Shown here: positions 1 through 6,194 of the stretch, in pieces
Position numbering within the stretch: the first letter of the stretch is position 1
How the letters are laid out: every line of letters begins with the position of its first letter
Assembly (NCBI GenBank): GCA_945906975.1
Contig: CAMDRY010000127.1
Location: 1 to 8,111 of the forward strand
DNA from: Bordetella parapertussis
Lineage (GTDB): Bacteria > Pseudomonadota > Gammaproteobacteria > Burkholderiales > SG8-39
Length of the DNA stretch: 8,111 nt
Direction of reading: 5' to 3'
Translations under genes and position numbers: made by a program
The notes under the pieces: generated by a model
What the model was told of the DNA's origin: nothing
The model's database searches: none
The model's input: only the letters and a program-made list of their open reading frames with translations

Positions 1-46
1 TTATATCAAAGTCCGGCGCTTATGATCCCGGCGAACCAGACGCGCC

Positions 47-1018
47 TCAGTCAGGCTTGATATTGGCTTCGCGGATCACCTTGGCATAGCGGTCCATGTC
101 TTCGCGAATCAGCTTGGCAAAGCGCTCCGAACTGCCGCCAAGAGGTTCGTACTGTTGCGACAGCAGGCGCTCGCGCAAGTCCGGCAGGGCGAGCGCCTTG
201 TTGACCTCGGCATTGAGCCGCGCCAGCACCTGCGGCGGGATTTTCGACGATCCGACCAGTCCGAACCATACGTCCATGTCGACCTCGGGATAGCCCAGCT
301 CGGCCACAGTCGGGAATTCCGGCGCGAACTGGCTGCGCTTGGCGCCCAGCGTCGCGTAGCCGCGCAGCTTGCCGCTCTTGATCTGCGGCGCAAAGTGCGC
401 GTAAGTGCTGATGAACACCGGCACCGTTCCCGACAACACGTCGGCCATGGCGGCGCCGCAACCCTTGTAGTTGATGTGCTGCCATTTCATTTTTGCCATC
501 GAGCCGAGCATTTCACCGGCAAGGTGCTGCGGCGAGGCCGGGCCGCAGGTGGTGAAGTCAAGCTTGCCCGGGTTGGCCTTGCCCATGGCGATCAGTTCCC
601 CGAAGGTCTTGGCCGGAAAACCCTCGGACACCCCGATCATGATGGGCGTGCTCGACACCAGCGCGATCGGCGCGACGTCCTTGAGCGTGTCATAGGGCAC
701 CTTGGCGTAGAGCACGGGGATGATGGAAAGGTTATTGGGCATCATCGCCAGGGTATGCCCGTCCGGATCGGCCCTGAGCATAACGTCCATCCCTATCATG
801 CCCGCCGCGCCGGCGCGGTTCTCGACCACGCAGGGCTGGCCCAGCGACTGCGGCAGCTTTTCGCACAGGTAGCGCGCCATCAGGTCGGCGGCGCCGCCGG
901 CGGCGTAGGGCGCGATGATTTTTATCGGCTTGGATGGGAAGTTTTGCGCCAATACGGGTTGCGTCAAGGCCGCAACAATCAACGCACACACGCTTAGTCC
1001 AATTTTGCCAACATGCAT
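47..1018 (-). CDS. Bug/TctC-family periplasmic solute-binding protein
   Basis: A 323-residue protein of the Bug (Bordetella uptake gene) family, the extracytoplasmic binding component of tripartite tricarboxylate transporter systems; many members work as orphan receptors for carboxylates. Seen: a signal peptide (residues 1-24, cleavage after VLA at 24); the first family motif KPIKIIAPYAAGGAADLMAR at 30-49; ENRAGAAG at 66-73; the second ligand loop TTCGPASPQHLAGEM at 156-170; INYKGCGAAMADVLSGTVP at 182-200; and the C-terminal helix ending IKPD. The length is normal for the family. An upstream in-frame start at 1066 would add 16 residues before the signal peptide; the start at 1018 is preferred because AGGGAG sits six bases ahead of it and the signal peptide follows directly. 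Cysteines at 158 and 187 lie beside the binding motifs, which is a little unusual. No TctA/TctB membrane genes are in the window, so ligand and partner cannot be told. Confidence 0.93.
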   Translation of the reverse strand: MHVGKIGLSVCALIVAALTQPVLAQNFPSKPIKIIAPYAAGGAADLMARYLCEKLPQSLGQPCVVENRAGAAGMIGMDVMLRADPDGHTLAMMPNNLSIIPVLYAKVPYDTLKDVAPIALVSSTPIMIGVSEGFPAKTFGELIAMGKANPGKLDFTTCGPASPQHLAGEMLGSMAKMKWQHINYKGCGAAMADVLSGTVPVFISTYAHFAPQIKSGKLRGYATLGAKRSQFAPEFPTVAELGYPEVDMDVWFGLVGSSKIPPQVLARLNAEVNKALALPDLRERLLSQQYEPLGGSSERFAKLIREDMDRYAKVIREANIKPD

Positions 1019-1024
1019 TGCATT

Positions 1025-1030
1025 CTCCCT
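1025..1030 (-). promoter_or_regulatory. Ribosome binding site of the Bug protein gene
   Basis: On the minus strand AGGGAG is followed by the six bases AATGCA and then ATG at 1018. It decides the start of the Bug gene in favour of 1018 over the upstream ATG at 1066. Confidence 0.75.
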
Positions 1031-1070
1031 GGTAAAAATGTTTGATCCGGAAATCATCTGCAACACACCA

Positions 1071-1193
1071 TCACACCGGCTTTGCCTGCGCCGGACGCGT
1101 CTTGTCGAGCACGGTCATTGCGGTCGCCATCATCGAGGACAGGTCGGCGAGGTTGGCCGGCACGATCATGGTGTTGTTGGTGCGCGCCAGCGC
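1071..1193 (-). pseudogene. C-terminal remnant of an SPFH/slipin (stomatin-like) protein
   Basis: The reading frame ending at the TGA at 1071 gives 40 residues beginning ALARTNNTMIVPANLADLSS, followed by MMATAMTVLDKTRP and a short tail. From memory this pattern (small residue, TNNT, hydrophobic, PANL-D, then a short helix with ATAM) is the extreme C-terminus of bacterial stomatin-like/QmcA-type SPFH membrane proteins. The band-7 domain and N-terminal membrane anchor are absent: upstream of 1193 this frame is no longer recognisable, and sequence from another frame takes over (the small ORF at 1166-1276). It ends 52 bases before the Bug gene start and on the same strand, so the intact ancestor may have been the upstream neighbour of that gene. 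Family assignment comes from a short stretch and is moderately sure; loss of the rest is directly seen. Confidence 0.5.
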
Positions 1194-1276
1194 TTGCCGC
1201 CCTTGGTTAATATCTGGCGCATATCCTCGACAGGATGACGAGCGCCGCGGTAGTAGCAGAAAGCTGTTTCAGACAT
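1166..1276 (-). pseudogene. 36-residue ORF, probable 5' fragment of a small hypothetical gene
   Basis: ATG at 1276 opens a frame with MSETAFCYYRGARHPVEDMR in its first 20 residues, then QILTKGGKRWRAPTTP and a TGA at 1166. The first 31 residues read like real protein and resemble small Burkholderiales hypothetical proteins with a CYYC-like start and a KRWRC-like motif; here the second and later cysteines are missing. The last residues are simply the slipin remnant read in another frame. No good Shine-Dalgarno sequence precedes the ATG. I think it is the beginning of a small gene fused by deletion to the end of the slipin gene, but the family memory is weak, and it could be a chance ORF. Confidence 0.3.
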
Positions 1277-1853
1277 GACTTAACCGGATGGGCCGCTGGG
1301 CAGGAAAGCTGCAGTTTATGACGCCGATCATAGATGCCACGCAGCTTAGCATGAAGCACTCACGTCTTTTTGATCAAGTACACGCTTCGCCGCCGGTCGC
1401 CCCTCCGGGGCTGGGCCAGTCAAAATCAGCTCTTGGGTCAATTTGGCGTCGGCGTCAACACGAATACCTCAGCAACTCAATTCAGGTCCATTTTTCGCTG
1501 GGAAACCGGACCGATGGATATGGTTACCCTATGGGGGGCACATCGGGGGGGCACATCGGGGGGCACATCGCTAAATATCAAGGCCGGATAGTGTTGTAAT
1601 TAATTCGTTATGCATAGAACCGTTGGCGATTCTTGCAGCTTTCCCAAATTCTGAAATTGGCAATTGAAAAGCTGGCGCTTGAACTCTCAACACCGAGTTG
1701 CGCTGCATGCTGGGCTGCTGCATCTGAGTGTGATGTGGGTGGGCGGCAAACGCGTGGATCATCCGGAACGTTTGTGGAACGATGCTCGGGCTAAGCGCCC
1801 TGCTTTGGTGATCGGCGCGGGGGCGTTCGGACCGGTCGCGCCGGAACGCGGCC
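1277..1853. other. 577-base stretch without a recognisable gene
   Basis: Open frames on both strands in this stretch show no domain I recognise. It holds a perfect 5-bp hairpin at 1399-1411 (GCCCC TCC GGGGC) with no T-run after it, so it is not a convincing terminator. Two imperfect direct repeats starting GGTC(A/C)ATTT lie at 1436-1459 and 1485-1507; these resemble the multiple internal end repeats of IS21-type insertion sequences. G-rich tandem repeats follow at 1533-1569. From about 1600 to 1853 the DNA is of mixed composition and I see nothing definite. The stretch most likely consists of decayed genes and mobile-element debris. Confidence 0.5.
1533..1569 (+). repeat. Three tandem copies of GGGGGGCACATC
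   Basis: Copies lie at 1533-1544, 1545-1557 (with seven G instead of six) and 1558-1569. The repeats put three runs of six to seven G on the plus strand within 37 bases, separated by CACATC. They lie in non-coding, decayed sequence. Such runs are prone to slippage and, by splitting the runs, could in principle fold into a G-quadruplex. No function is evident. Confidence 0.9.
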
Positions 1854-1940
1854 CTATTCTGCCTTGATTCCGGCCAGTTTGACCGCCTTGCAGTATTTCT
1901 GGGCATCGGCGCGAATGAGCCGCATCATGTCGCCCGAGGA
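1854..1940 (-). pseudogene. C-terminal remnant of a second Bug-family solute-binding protein
   Basis: The frame ending at the TAG at 1854 reads DMMRLIRADAQKYCKAVK then LAGIKAE over its last codons. It aligns without gaps to the end of the intact Bug protein at 47-1018 (KLIREDMDRYAKVIREANIKPD): LIR, the Asp two residues on, the Tyr, the Lys two after it, Ala, and Ile-Lys followed by an acidic last residue are all shared. That pattern is the standard C-terminal helix of the family. Upstream of about 1940 the same frame stops resembling a Bug protein (runs of Cys and Pro) and no ligand-loop motif is found in any frame, so only about 28 of some 320 codons survive. The residues differ enough from the intact gene that it is a different paralogue rather than a recent duplicate. 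Confidence 0.62.
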
Positions 1941-2124
1941 CATCAGCCAGCATGTGCAGGCTGGCACCGGCGGGCTTTTTTCGCACATCGGTCATGGCGG
2001 CCGGCACGCGGGGTGCGACAATCTCGATGTGCCCGGCAACCGTTCGATTGGCCGCCGTTTCGTTCGACCAAGACTCCGCGTGCTGGCTGTCAGTCGAGTC
2101 GGAAAATACCTATTGTCAGCAGTC

Positions 2125-2169
2125 CCGGCGCCAACAATCTTAGCGCCAACAGTTTCAGCGCCAACAATC
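2125..2169 (-). repeat. Three 15-bp tandem repeats spanning the pilE stop codon
   Basis: In coding orientation the units are GATTGTTGGCGCTGA (2155-2169, the real end of pilE), AACTGTTGGCGCTAA (2140-2154) and GATTGTTGGCGCCGG (2125-2139). Each is exactly five codons and reads Asp/Asn-Cys-Trp-Arg followed by TGA, TAA or CGG. The last four residues of PilE and its stop have thus been copied twice downstream, in frame. TGTTGGCGC is unchanged in all three copies. Confidence 0.92.
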
Positions 2170-2685
2170 AGCCGACAGTGTGGCAGTAAGGCTCGCGCCG
2201 GAGAAGGTATTGGCTTGCACCCCCAATTGGTTGATGCTGTAGCTGCCGCAGCTGTCCTTTAATTGGTCTGTCTTTGGTGTTGCAAGCAGGCTGTAGGCGA
2301 CAGTCGAGGCCGCGCTGACGCTGATTTCGTAGGTGGTCGTGCCACTGCCGGGCACCGATGCGGGCAATGTGGTGTAGCCCAGATTGGCGGCTGAGCTAGT
2401 GTAGGTGTTGTTGGTGCTGAAAAACCGCTCCTGCCGGCTGGCCATGTCGAGCAAGGCAATCTTTGCATCCATGCGTTTTGCTTTTCGCACAGAGTTGTTG
2501 TACGAGGGCACGGCGATTGCCGCGAGCAAGGCGACGATGGCGACAGTGATCATCAACTCAATCAAGCTAAAGCCGCGCAATTTGGCCTGGCCGCGAAGGC
2601 CGGCACGGCCAGCTTGGGACGCCGTGCCGCGGCGCGAGTCACGCCACGTCAAGGCTCGGCCATCAAGAACTCTGCAATGTTTCAT
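2155..2685 (-). CDS. pilE: Minor type IV pilin PilE
   Basis: A 176-residue prepilin. The prepilin peptidase site is G38|F39 with FSLIELMITVAIVALLAAIA as the start of the mature N-terminal helix; Glu5 of the mature protein is E43. The following RMDAKIALLDMASRQERFF (residues 71-89) is typical of the PilE minor pilin that closes the fimU-pilV-W-X-Y1-E operon. C146 and C174 would form the C-terminal disulfide loop, and the protein ends SADCWR. The chosen start is the ATG at 2685, 11 bases after the pilY1 stop, with GAGG (2695-2698) nine bases ahead; the ATG at 2715 lies inside pilY1 and is less likely. The leader is very long, 38 residues and Arg-rich, where most such leaders have 6 to 20. Expression is probably coupled to pilY1. 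In related systems the mature protein joins the initiating tip complex of the pilus in the inner membrane and periplasm. Confidence 0.93.
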   Translation of the reverse strand: MKHCRVLDGRALTWRDSRRGTASQAGRAGLRGQAKLRGFSLIELMITVAIVALLAAIAVPSYNNSVRKAKRMDAKIALLDMASRQERFFSTNNTYTSSAANLGYTTLPASVPGSGTTTYEISVSAASTVAYSLLATPKTDQLKDSCGSYSINQLGVQANTFSGASLTATLSADCWR

Positions 2686-2696
2686 TTTCCACCACC

Positions 2697-5600
2697 TCAC
2701 CGAATTTGCTGCCACGTAAGGCGAGAGCCAATGCTTCCCGCCGGCGGATTAATCTTGTTGACCACCCCCGTCCCCTTGCTGGTCTGGTTGACCAGTTGCG
2801 GCTTACCGCCCGCAGACACCACCGATGGGGAGCCAACCGCACTCAACTGCGCGCCACTGACACTTTGTCCGCCAAGTTTAACAAAACTGTTTGACGCGTC
2901 AGCAAAAAAAGAATTCGAAAACGCCGCTCCCGTCGCCGGCGCGAGCGCCATGGTCCAACCGCCGTTGGGATCACGAACACAACTCAATGGACTGTTCGTT
3001 GCGGGCACGACCGTATTCACGATAAAGGCGCCTTGCGAGAGTATCGGGCTGTAAATAATCTGCTCCCCCGCTGTTTGCCCTGCGAGCGCGGCGGGCAACT
3101 GCATGGTCCAGCCATACTTGGTGTTGGCAACGCAGGGCGTGCTGTTGCACCAGCTCACTGCGTTCTGGCTCGTGGTTCGATAAGCACTGATGCCGTTAGC
3201 GCCATTTGCAATAACAGTCGCTAGAATCGTTTGTTCTCTAAGACTGGCCAACACGATCGATCGGGGCCCGACAAGTGTTTTCATTTTTACCGTCGAGTTT
3301 TGATTCCAGGCATCCATATCCCAATCCCAAATGCCGTATAAGCGATGCTGACCGGCCGCGTAGCTAACATCCCCCGAGATTGTTTGTGGCGTCTGGCTTC
3401 CAGTGCCAAAATTGATAGTGAGTCGGTAGGCGGAGTCCGCACTGGTATCCAAGGTCAACGCCGCCGCCAATTTGGTGCTTATCTGGTTTTGCGCCAGCGA
3501 CCCTGCGAGGGCCGTCGCAGCAACGGTCTGCGTGGGGCTAACGAGGTAGCTACCCTCACCACCGATACCCGTGCCAAGCGCCGTAACCCATGTGCCAGCC
3601 GTTACGCCAGTACCGGTAAGCGCCATCCCAACTCTGAGCCCGGTCCCTGAGTTGACGGTAAGCGTGGTGCCGGCGATGCTGCCAATGACGCCCGTCGTGC
3701 CTAGTGGTGCGGGCGTTGCGGCTGAAAACAGCGGTGTTGCAATCGGATTGCCAAATTTCGAGACAGCCCAGCCGGCTGGGCTTTCGCTCGTCAAATCGAA
3801 GCGCCAAACATTCCCCTTTATGTCGCCGGCATAAACGTAATCGGTAATGTGATCCTGATCCAAGTCTACCGGTGTGACAAAGCTGATGCCGTTAGGCGCG
3901 ACGGAGCCGGTGTCCAGAAAATACAGGCTGGTTGCACCTTCATCACCGACGATCAGGATATAAATCCCGGCTTTGCCGCTTGCGCTCTCCAGGCCATTTC
4001 CGAACACCACCCCCCACTTGCCATTGTGAAAACGGCGGATCTGGGGGGTGCCGTAGGTCTTGCCTAAGTTCGGGCCGCAGTCGAGCGGCAGGTTGGCACA
4101 GCTTTTGGCTGTTATGGCCGCCGGGGTCAATTCAAACTTGACCAGGGCAGCGGCTTTAATCTCCGAAAAATTGTCCGGAGTGCTGATGTCCAGCGCATAG
4201 ATTGCCGCGCCGCCCTCGCCCAAACCGCCGACCAACCAGGTGTGCCATTTTCCGACACCGCCCACCTTGTAAAACAAGTCTCCGGCGTAAGGCGTGGCGT
4301 TGACGCCAAAGATGTGCGCGTACTGGGGATTGGCATAATCCAGCGCTACGTTCGTATTGTTGTGCATGCGCGTGAGCATTGCGGCGGGCATGTAGGCGAG
4401 CACTTCGCGCCCATCATTGGGGAAGTTGGGGTTATTTACAAATACGCCGTCGGCATCGGACGCGCCTGCCCTGTAGCCGTGAAGCAGGCCGTCGTTCGCC
4501 CCGGAATAAACGACGTGTTGCCGCGTTTTTTTGGCATTAATAAACTCGGCATAGGTTTGGGCGCCAGCGAGGTTCTCGTTGATGGTGGCCTTGATATAGC
4601 GTTTGTCGCTCCAGGTGTTCGGGTAGGGCGCAGAAGGCGGCCCTACCCAGGTTGGGCTGGACTCAATAATGTCCCCCAGGACACTCGTGCGTTTGCGATA
4701 TAAACCCACCCCCAAAGCATTGCGCTCATTCGTTCGGTCACCGCGTAAATAATTCAAACGACTGGCGTTCACCGGCAATGCGTCACCGTCGGTCAAAGCG
4801 GCTCTTTGCGCGGCGCTCAGGCTATTCCACTGAAAAGGAATGCCTTGGCCATTCTCCGTGTCCCAGGTCAATATGGTTCTTGCGTCTGAACCCTGCGCCA
4901 ACATGCCGCCCACCCCCGTCGCAGTACAGCTTCCGCCGCTCAGCACGCAGCCGGCATCCCAGTTGGAGACCGGTTTTATGCTCACCGCACCGCTGACTTT
5001 GTCGTACACAAGATCTTGCGAGGTAAGCTGGCCCCACCAGTTGGCGGTGTGAAAAAATGATAGATAGATTTGTGTGCCGGTCTTGACCTGGCCGGCTTGC
5101 TGGGTGTTGACCGCAGCCGACGTGGATGAATACGCTGCAGGGGCGGCCTGGAAGCACGTAATTTCATGATTAGCGGAAGCGCCGCCGGTGGACGCGGCGA
5201 AGCCAAAGCGAAAACTCGCGGGCATCGGTCCGTTACCCGCGGTAATACTCTGGTCAGTCAAAACCGGTTGAGACGCACCACCGTTCGCGCTGTAACTGAG
5301 GGAAAGCAAGCCCGCTTGTGTCAGCTTGAGCTGGTAGGTCATGGCCGTCGCTTGTGGTCGCGTGGGGACACTTTGCCAAAGCGCGGCCTTTCCTATTGTC
5401 TTATACCCGTTTGCGATCATCCGATAATTCGCCAATTCCACCCCAGCATTAGCGATACCACCGACCCGCCCAGTGATACAGGCGCTTCCTACTTGAGCCG
5501 TCGTAGGAAGTCTGGTGTTGTAGGCAGCGGGATAATTAGCCAAAAGCCAGCTGGCCGCAGTATTGCCGGCCCCGCGCAATGAAATTGTCCCTGGCGTGAT

Positions 5601-6194
5601 ATTGCCTTTATTTATACCTGTATGGGTCACGTGCCCGTGATTCAAGAAATTGCCGTATTCATCCATACCCAAGCCGAGGTAGCCGCCAACCAGGCCATCA
5701 GGAGCGCCCCCATTAGAGCAGGCATACGCGAGTGCGCCGCCCGGTGCGCCAAGCTTGGGGGGGGAAGTAATAGGCACAGCCCCGTCCATGAGGAAAAAGG
5801 TCAGCCCGTCAGCCCCACTCCCGCCATAGGTGAGGCTGGTAAAGGTCACCGCAAGACCCGCGTTGGAGGGAAACGTAAAGTCGGAAAAAATAGCGCCAAC
5901 CTGACTGTTGACTGCGTGGGTGAGGCGCAGCGCACCGTCTCCGACAGGGTCAGGCAAGGTGCCCGTTTTTCCGCCGCTACCTGAGACGCATCTTGGAATA
6001 CTGCCGGTTCCATTGCCGGCAGTCAGGCAGGCTGCGCCGGTAGGCCGCCAGGTCTGGCTTGCACTCCCGCCGGTAAAGTTGTCTACGACAGGGATTTGCG
6101 CGCTGGCCTGAGGCGTGACACAAACAAAGAGCGCAAGAGCAAGCCAAACACCAGGCCAAACACCAAGCGCCGTGCCGTGTTTTTTCAGTTTCAT
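2697..6194 (-). CDS. pilY1: Type IV pilus tip adhesin PilY1/PilC, with lectin-like N-terminus
   Basis: A protein of 1165 residues, normal length for PilY1, which sits at the pilus tip and acts in adhesion, pilus biogenesis and surface sensing. Signal peptide: residues 1-32, basic MKLKKHG start, cleavage near QASA|Q. Residues about 35-350 look like an L-type (concanavalin A-like) lectin: ADGLTFFLMDG at 128-138, LGAPGGALAYA at 148-158, GGYLGLGMDEYGNF at 170-183. No von Willebrand A domain is seen. The conserved YLRGDRTNE at 482-490 and LGDIIESSPTWVG lead into the PilY1 beta-propeller: YSGANDGLLHGY (563-574), VGGLGEGGAAIYALDIS (655-671), VVFGNGLES (729-737), then the calcium loop DLDQDHITD at 777-785 followed by YVYAGDIKGNVWRFDL. 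A Gly/Thr-rich module is inserted at about 835-898. An 8-C run lies at codons 144-146. ATG at 6194 is preferred over the overlapping GTG at 6197 because GGAGG lies six bases ahead of it. Confidence 0.95.
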   Translation of the reverse strand: MKLKKHGTALGVWPGVWLALALFVCVTPQASAQIPVVDNFTGGSASQTWRPTGAACLTAGNGTGSIPRCVSGSGGKTGTLPDPVGDGALRLTHAVNSQVGAIFSDFTFPSNAGLAVTFTSLTYGGSGADGLTFFLMDGAVPITSPPKLGAPGGALAYACSNGGAPDGLVGGYLGLGMDEYGNFLNHGHVTHTGINKGNITPGTISLRGAGNTAASWLLANYPAAYNTRLPTTAQVGSACITGRVGGIANAGVELANYRMIANGYKTIGKAALWQSVPTRPQATAMTYQLKLTQAGLLSLSYSANGGASQPVLTDQSITAGNGPMPASFRFGFAASTGGASANHEITCFQAAPAAYSSTSAAVNTQQAGQVKTGTQIYLSFFHTANWWGQLTSQDLVYDKVSGAVSIKPVSNWDAGCVLSGGSCTATGVGGMLAQGSDARTILTWDTENGQGIPFQWNSLSAAQRAALTDGDALPVNASRLNYLRGDRTNERNALGVGLYRKRTSVLGDIIESSPTWVGPPSAPYPNTWSDKRYIKATINENLAGAQTYAEFINAKKTRQHVVYSGANDGLLHGYRAGASDADGVFVNNPNFPNDGREVLAYMPAAMLTRMHNNTNVALDYANPQYAHIFGVNATPYAGDLFYKVGGVGKWHTWLVGGLGEGGAAIYALDISTPDNFSEIKAAALVKFELTPAAITAKSCANLPLDCGPNLGKTYGTPQIRRFHNGKWGVVFGNGLESASGKAGIYILIVGDEGATSLYFLDTGSVAPNGISFVTPVDLDQDHITDYVYAGDIKGNVWRFDLTSESPAGWAVSKFGNPIATPLFSAATPAPLGTTGVIGSIAGTTLTVNSGTGLRVGMALTGTGVTAGTWVTALGTGIGGEGSYLVSPTQTVAATALAGSLAQNQISTKLAAALTLDTSADSAYRLTINFGTGSQTPQTISGDVSYAAGQHRLYGIWDWDMDAWNQNSTVKMKTLVGPRSIVLASLREQTILATVIANGANGISAYRTTSQNAVSWCNSTPCVANTKYGWTMQLPAALAGQTAGEQIIYSPILSQGAFIVNTVVPATNSPLSCVRDPNGGWTMALAPATGAAFSNSFFADASNSFVKLGGQSVSGAQLSAVGSPSVVSAGGKPQLVNQTSKGTGVVNKINPPAGSIGSRLTWQQIR
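3501..3692 (-). other. Inserted Gly/Thr/Val-rich module within the PilY1 propeller
   Basis: This part of pilY1 encodes residues about 835-898, containing IAGTTLTVNSGTG, VGMALTGTGVTAGTWVTALG and GGEGSYLVSPTQTVA. The pattern (GSIxGTTLTV, VGxxLTGTGVTAGT, TALGTGxGGxGxYxVSPxQTVA) matches a short beta-rich module I know from phage tail fibres and large bacterial surface proteins; I know no formal domain name. It separates the calcium loop and NPIATPLFSAA from the NFGTG propeller motif near 928-932, a gap that is shorter in ordinary PilY1 proteins. It keeps the reading frame. Origin by transfer from a phage-type gene is an inference. Confidence 0.6.
5757..5764 (-). repeat. Run of eight C in the pilY1 coding sequence
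   Basis: Codons 144-146 of pilY1 read TCC CCC CCC, giving eight consecutive C on the coding strand (eight G on the plus strand). Reading it out, a one-base gain leads to TAA about 15 codons later and a one-base loss to TGA about 38 codons later, both inside the lectin-like domain. It is the longest single-base run I noticed in the operon. Confidence 0.9.

Noticed and set aside
1..46. Possible terminator after the Bug gene
   Set aside because: The CCGGCG elements there are direct, not inverted, repeats, so no stem forms.
155..997. 280-residue open frame on the plus strand
   Set aside because: It lies opposite the Bug gene, is rich in Arg/His/Gln as expected from the complement of a GC-rich gene, and shows no family motif.
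1019..1066. N-terminal extension of the Bug gene to the ATG at 1066
   Set aside because: It would put 16 non-hydrophobic residues before a normal signal peptide, and the ATG at 1018 has a well-spaced AGGGAG.
1030..1066. Possible sigma-70 promoter (TTGCAG, 17 bases, CATTTT) ahead of the Bug gene
   Set aside because: The -10 match is poor, only about half of the consensus, and such a match is expected by chance.
1399..1411. Hairpin GCCCC-TCC-GGGGC as a terminator
   Set aside because: There is no T-run on either side and no gene ending nearby.
1960..2090. Open minus-strand frame with WSNETAANRTVAGHIEIVAP followed by RVPAAMTDV
   Set aside because: It reads somewhat like protein and could be another gene remnant, but I recognise no family, find no start signal, and it merges into the Bug remnant in another frame.
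1071..2154. CRISPR array, tRNA or small RNA in the intergenic region
   Set aside because: The only repeats are short and immediately tandem without spacers, and no cloverleaf-like segment was found by eye.
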